Positions 14,599 to 14,981 of a DNA stretch of 14,981 nucleotides are shown here, one piece after another (position 1 is the first letter of the stretch; each line of letters begins with the position of its first letter). Both the position numbers and the translations under genes were made by a program. Origin of the DNA: JADKCL01 sp031424495. GTDB lineage: Bacteria; Bacteroidota; Bacteroidia; J057; JADKCL01. The notes beneath the pieces were generated by a model. It did no database searches, had not been told where the DNA came from, and saw only the letters and a program-made list of their open reading frames with translations. Location of the stretch: NCBI GenBank assembly GCA_031424495.1, contig JANPHP010000057.1, positions 1 through 14,981 on the forward strand, given 5' to 3'.

Positions 14599-14981
14599 AT
14601 GAGTGAGGACTTAAAAACGATAGAGGACATTGCCGCGCAGGATTACGCCTACGGCTTTGTGACTGATATTGAGACTGATACGGCGCCCCGTGGCCTCACC
14701 GAGGACACCGTGCGCATGATTTCCGCCAAGAAGAACGAGCCCGAGTGGCTGCTCGAATGGAGACTTCGTGCATTTCGGCACTGGCTTACGATGAAGGAAC
14801 CGAGTTGGCAAAATGTTCATCATCCGCCGATCAATTACCAAGACATCACCTATTACTCAGCTCCCAAAAACAAGCCCAAGCTCAACAGCTTGGATGAGGT
14901 TGATCCTGAGCTGCTTGCCACTTTCAAGAAACTCGGCATTCCGCTTGAGGAACAAAAAGTCTTGGCTGGCGTCGCCGTCGA
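14599..14981 (+). CDS. sufB: Fe-S cluster assembly scaffold protein SufB, N-terminal part (partial)
   Basis: The frame is open from the ATG at 14599 to the window edge, about 127 codons, continuing beyond. The start is fixed by the near-universal SufB opening: MSEDLKTIEDIAAQDYAYGF, then VTDIETDTAPRGLTEDTVR, the hallmark ISAKKNEPEWLLEWRLRAF, RHWLTMKEPSW, INYQDITYYSAP, and SLDEVDPELLATFKKLGIP, LEEQKVLAGVAV. SufB is the cytoplasmic scaffold of the SUF system; with SufC (ATPase) and SufD it builds Fe-S clusters from sulfur delivered by SufS and an accessory protein (SufE or SufU). In Bacteroidota sufB commonly leads a sufBCDS-type operon, and the isolated promoter-like box 37 bases upstream fits its being first here. 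The ligand-bearing C-terminal region lies outside the window. Confidence 0.97.
   Translation, partial: MSEDLKTIEDIAAQDYAYGFVTDIETDTAPRGLTEDTVRMISAKKNEPEWLLEWRLRAFRHWLTMKEPSWQNVHHPPINYQDITYYSAPKNKPKLNSLDEVDPELLATFKKLGIPLEEQKVLAGVAV

Overview
The window looks like chromosomal DNA of a Bacteroidota bacterium, probably from the Saprospiria/Sphingobacteriia-like part of the phylum. Two secreted proteins end in type IX secretion (T9SS) C-terminal sorting domains. A few start regions carry boxes matching the Bacteroidota -7 consensus TAnnTTTG. The SufB, S9 peptidase and Uma2 sequences are of Bacteroidota type. Base composition is near 50% G+C. I see no tRNA, rRNA, CRISPR array, transposase or phage gene.

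Layout. (1) 1-230: 3' end of an S9 prolyl-oligopeptidase-family gene, followed by a 20-bp perfect hairpin. (2) 292-644: a palindromic, MITE-like intergenic repeat lying between two convergent genes. (3) 668-2596, minus: a large exported protein with a helical 'YP'-repeat N-terminal region, a Tyr/Trp/Gly/Asn-rich centre and a nine-unit 12-residue tail repeat. (4) 2597-3137: non-coding DNA with two GC-rich hairpins and a solitary copy of the repeat element's end. (5) 3138-3727, minus: an SMI1/KNR4 (SUKH) gene broken by a frameshift and an in-frame TGA. (6) 3799-4093: a second copy of the MITE-like element, bounded by a 9-bp direct repeat. (7) 4137-5930, minus: a membrane-anchored MutS-like ATPase. 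(8) 6197-7213, minus: a zinc-independent quinone oxidoreductase (MDR superfamily). (9) 7405-8733, plus: a secreted Ycf48/BNR-type beta-propeller with a T9SS tail. (10) 8903-10381, plus: a lipoamide-dehydrogenase-fold flavoprotein lacking both redox cysteines. (11) 10533-11117, minus: an intact Uma2-family gene. (12) 11235-13481, minus: a secreted two-HKD phospholipase-D-fold protein with a T9SS tail and a strong terminator. (13) 13805-14390, minus: a second Uma2 gene broken by a one-base frameshift. (14) 14599 to the window end, plus: the start of sufB, the first visible gene of an Fe-S cluster assembly operon.

Most genes appear to be separate transcription units, with no evident long operon except the probable suf operon running off the right edge. 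The most notable features are the mobile-looking palindromic repeat family (two full copies and one solo end), two decaying accessory genes (SUKH immunity-type and Uma2), and three proteins with unusual architecture (the Tyr-rich repeat protein, the Cys-less flavoprotein and the membrane MutS-like ATPase). I did not find convincing evidence for a new multi-gene system. The closest candidate is the PLD-fold secreted protein flanked by two Uma2 paralogues, and that may be chance.
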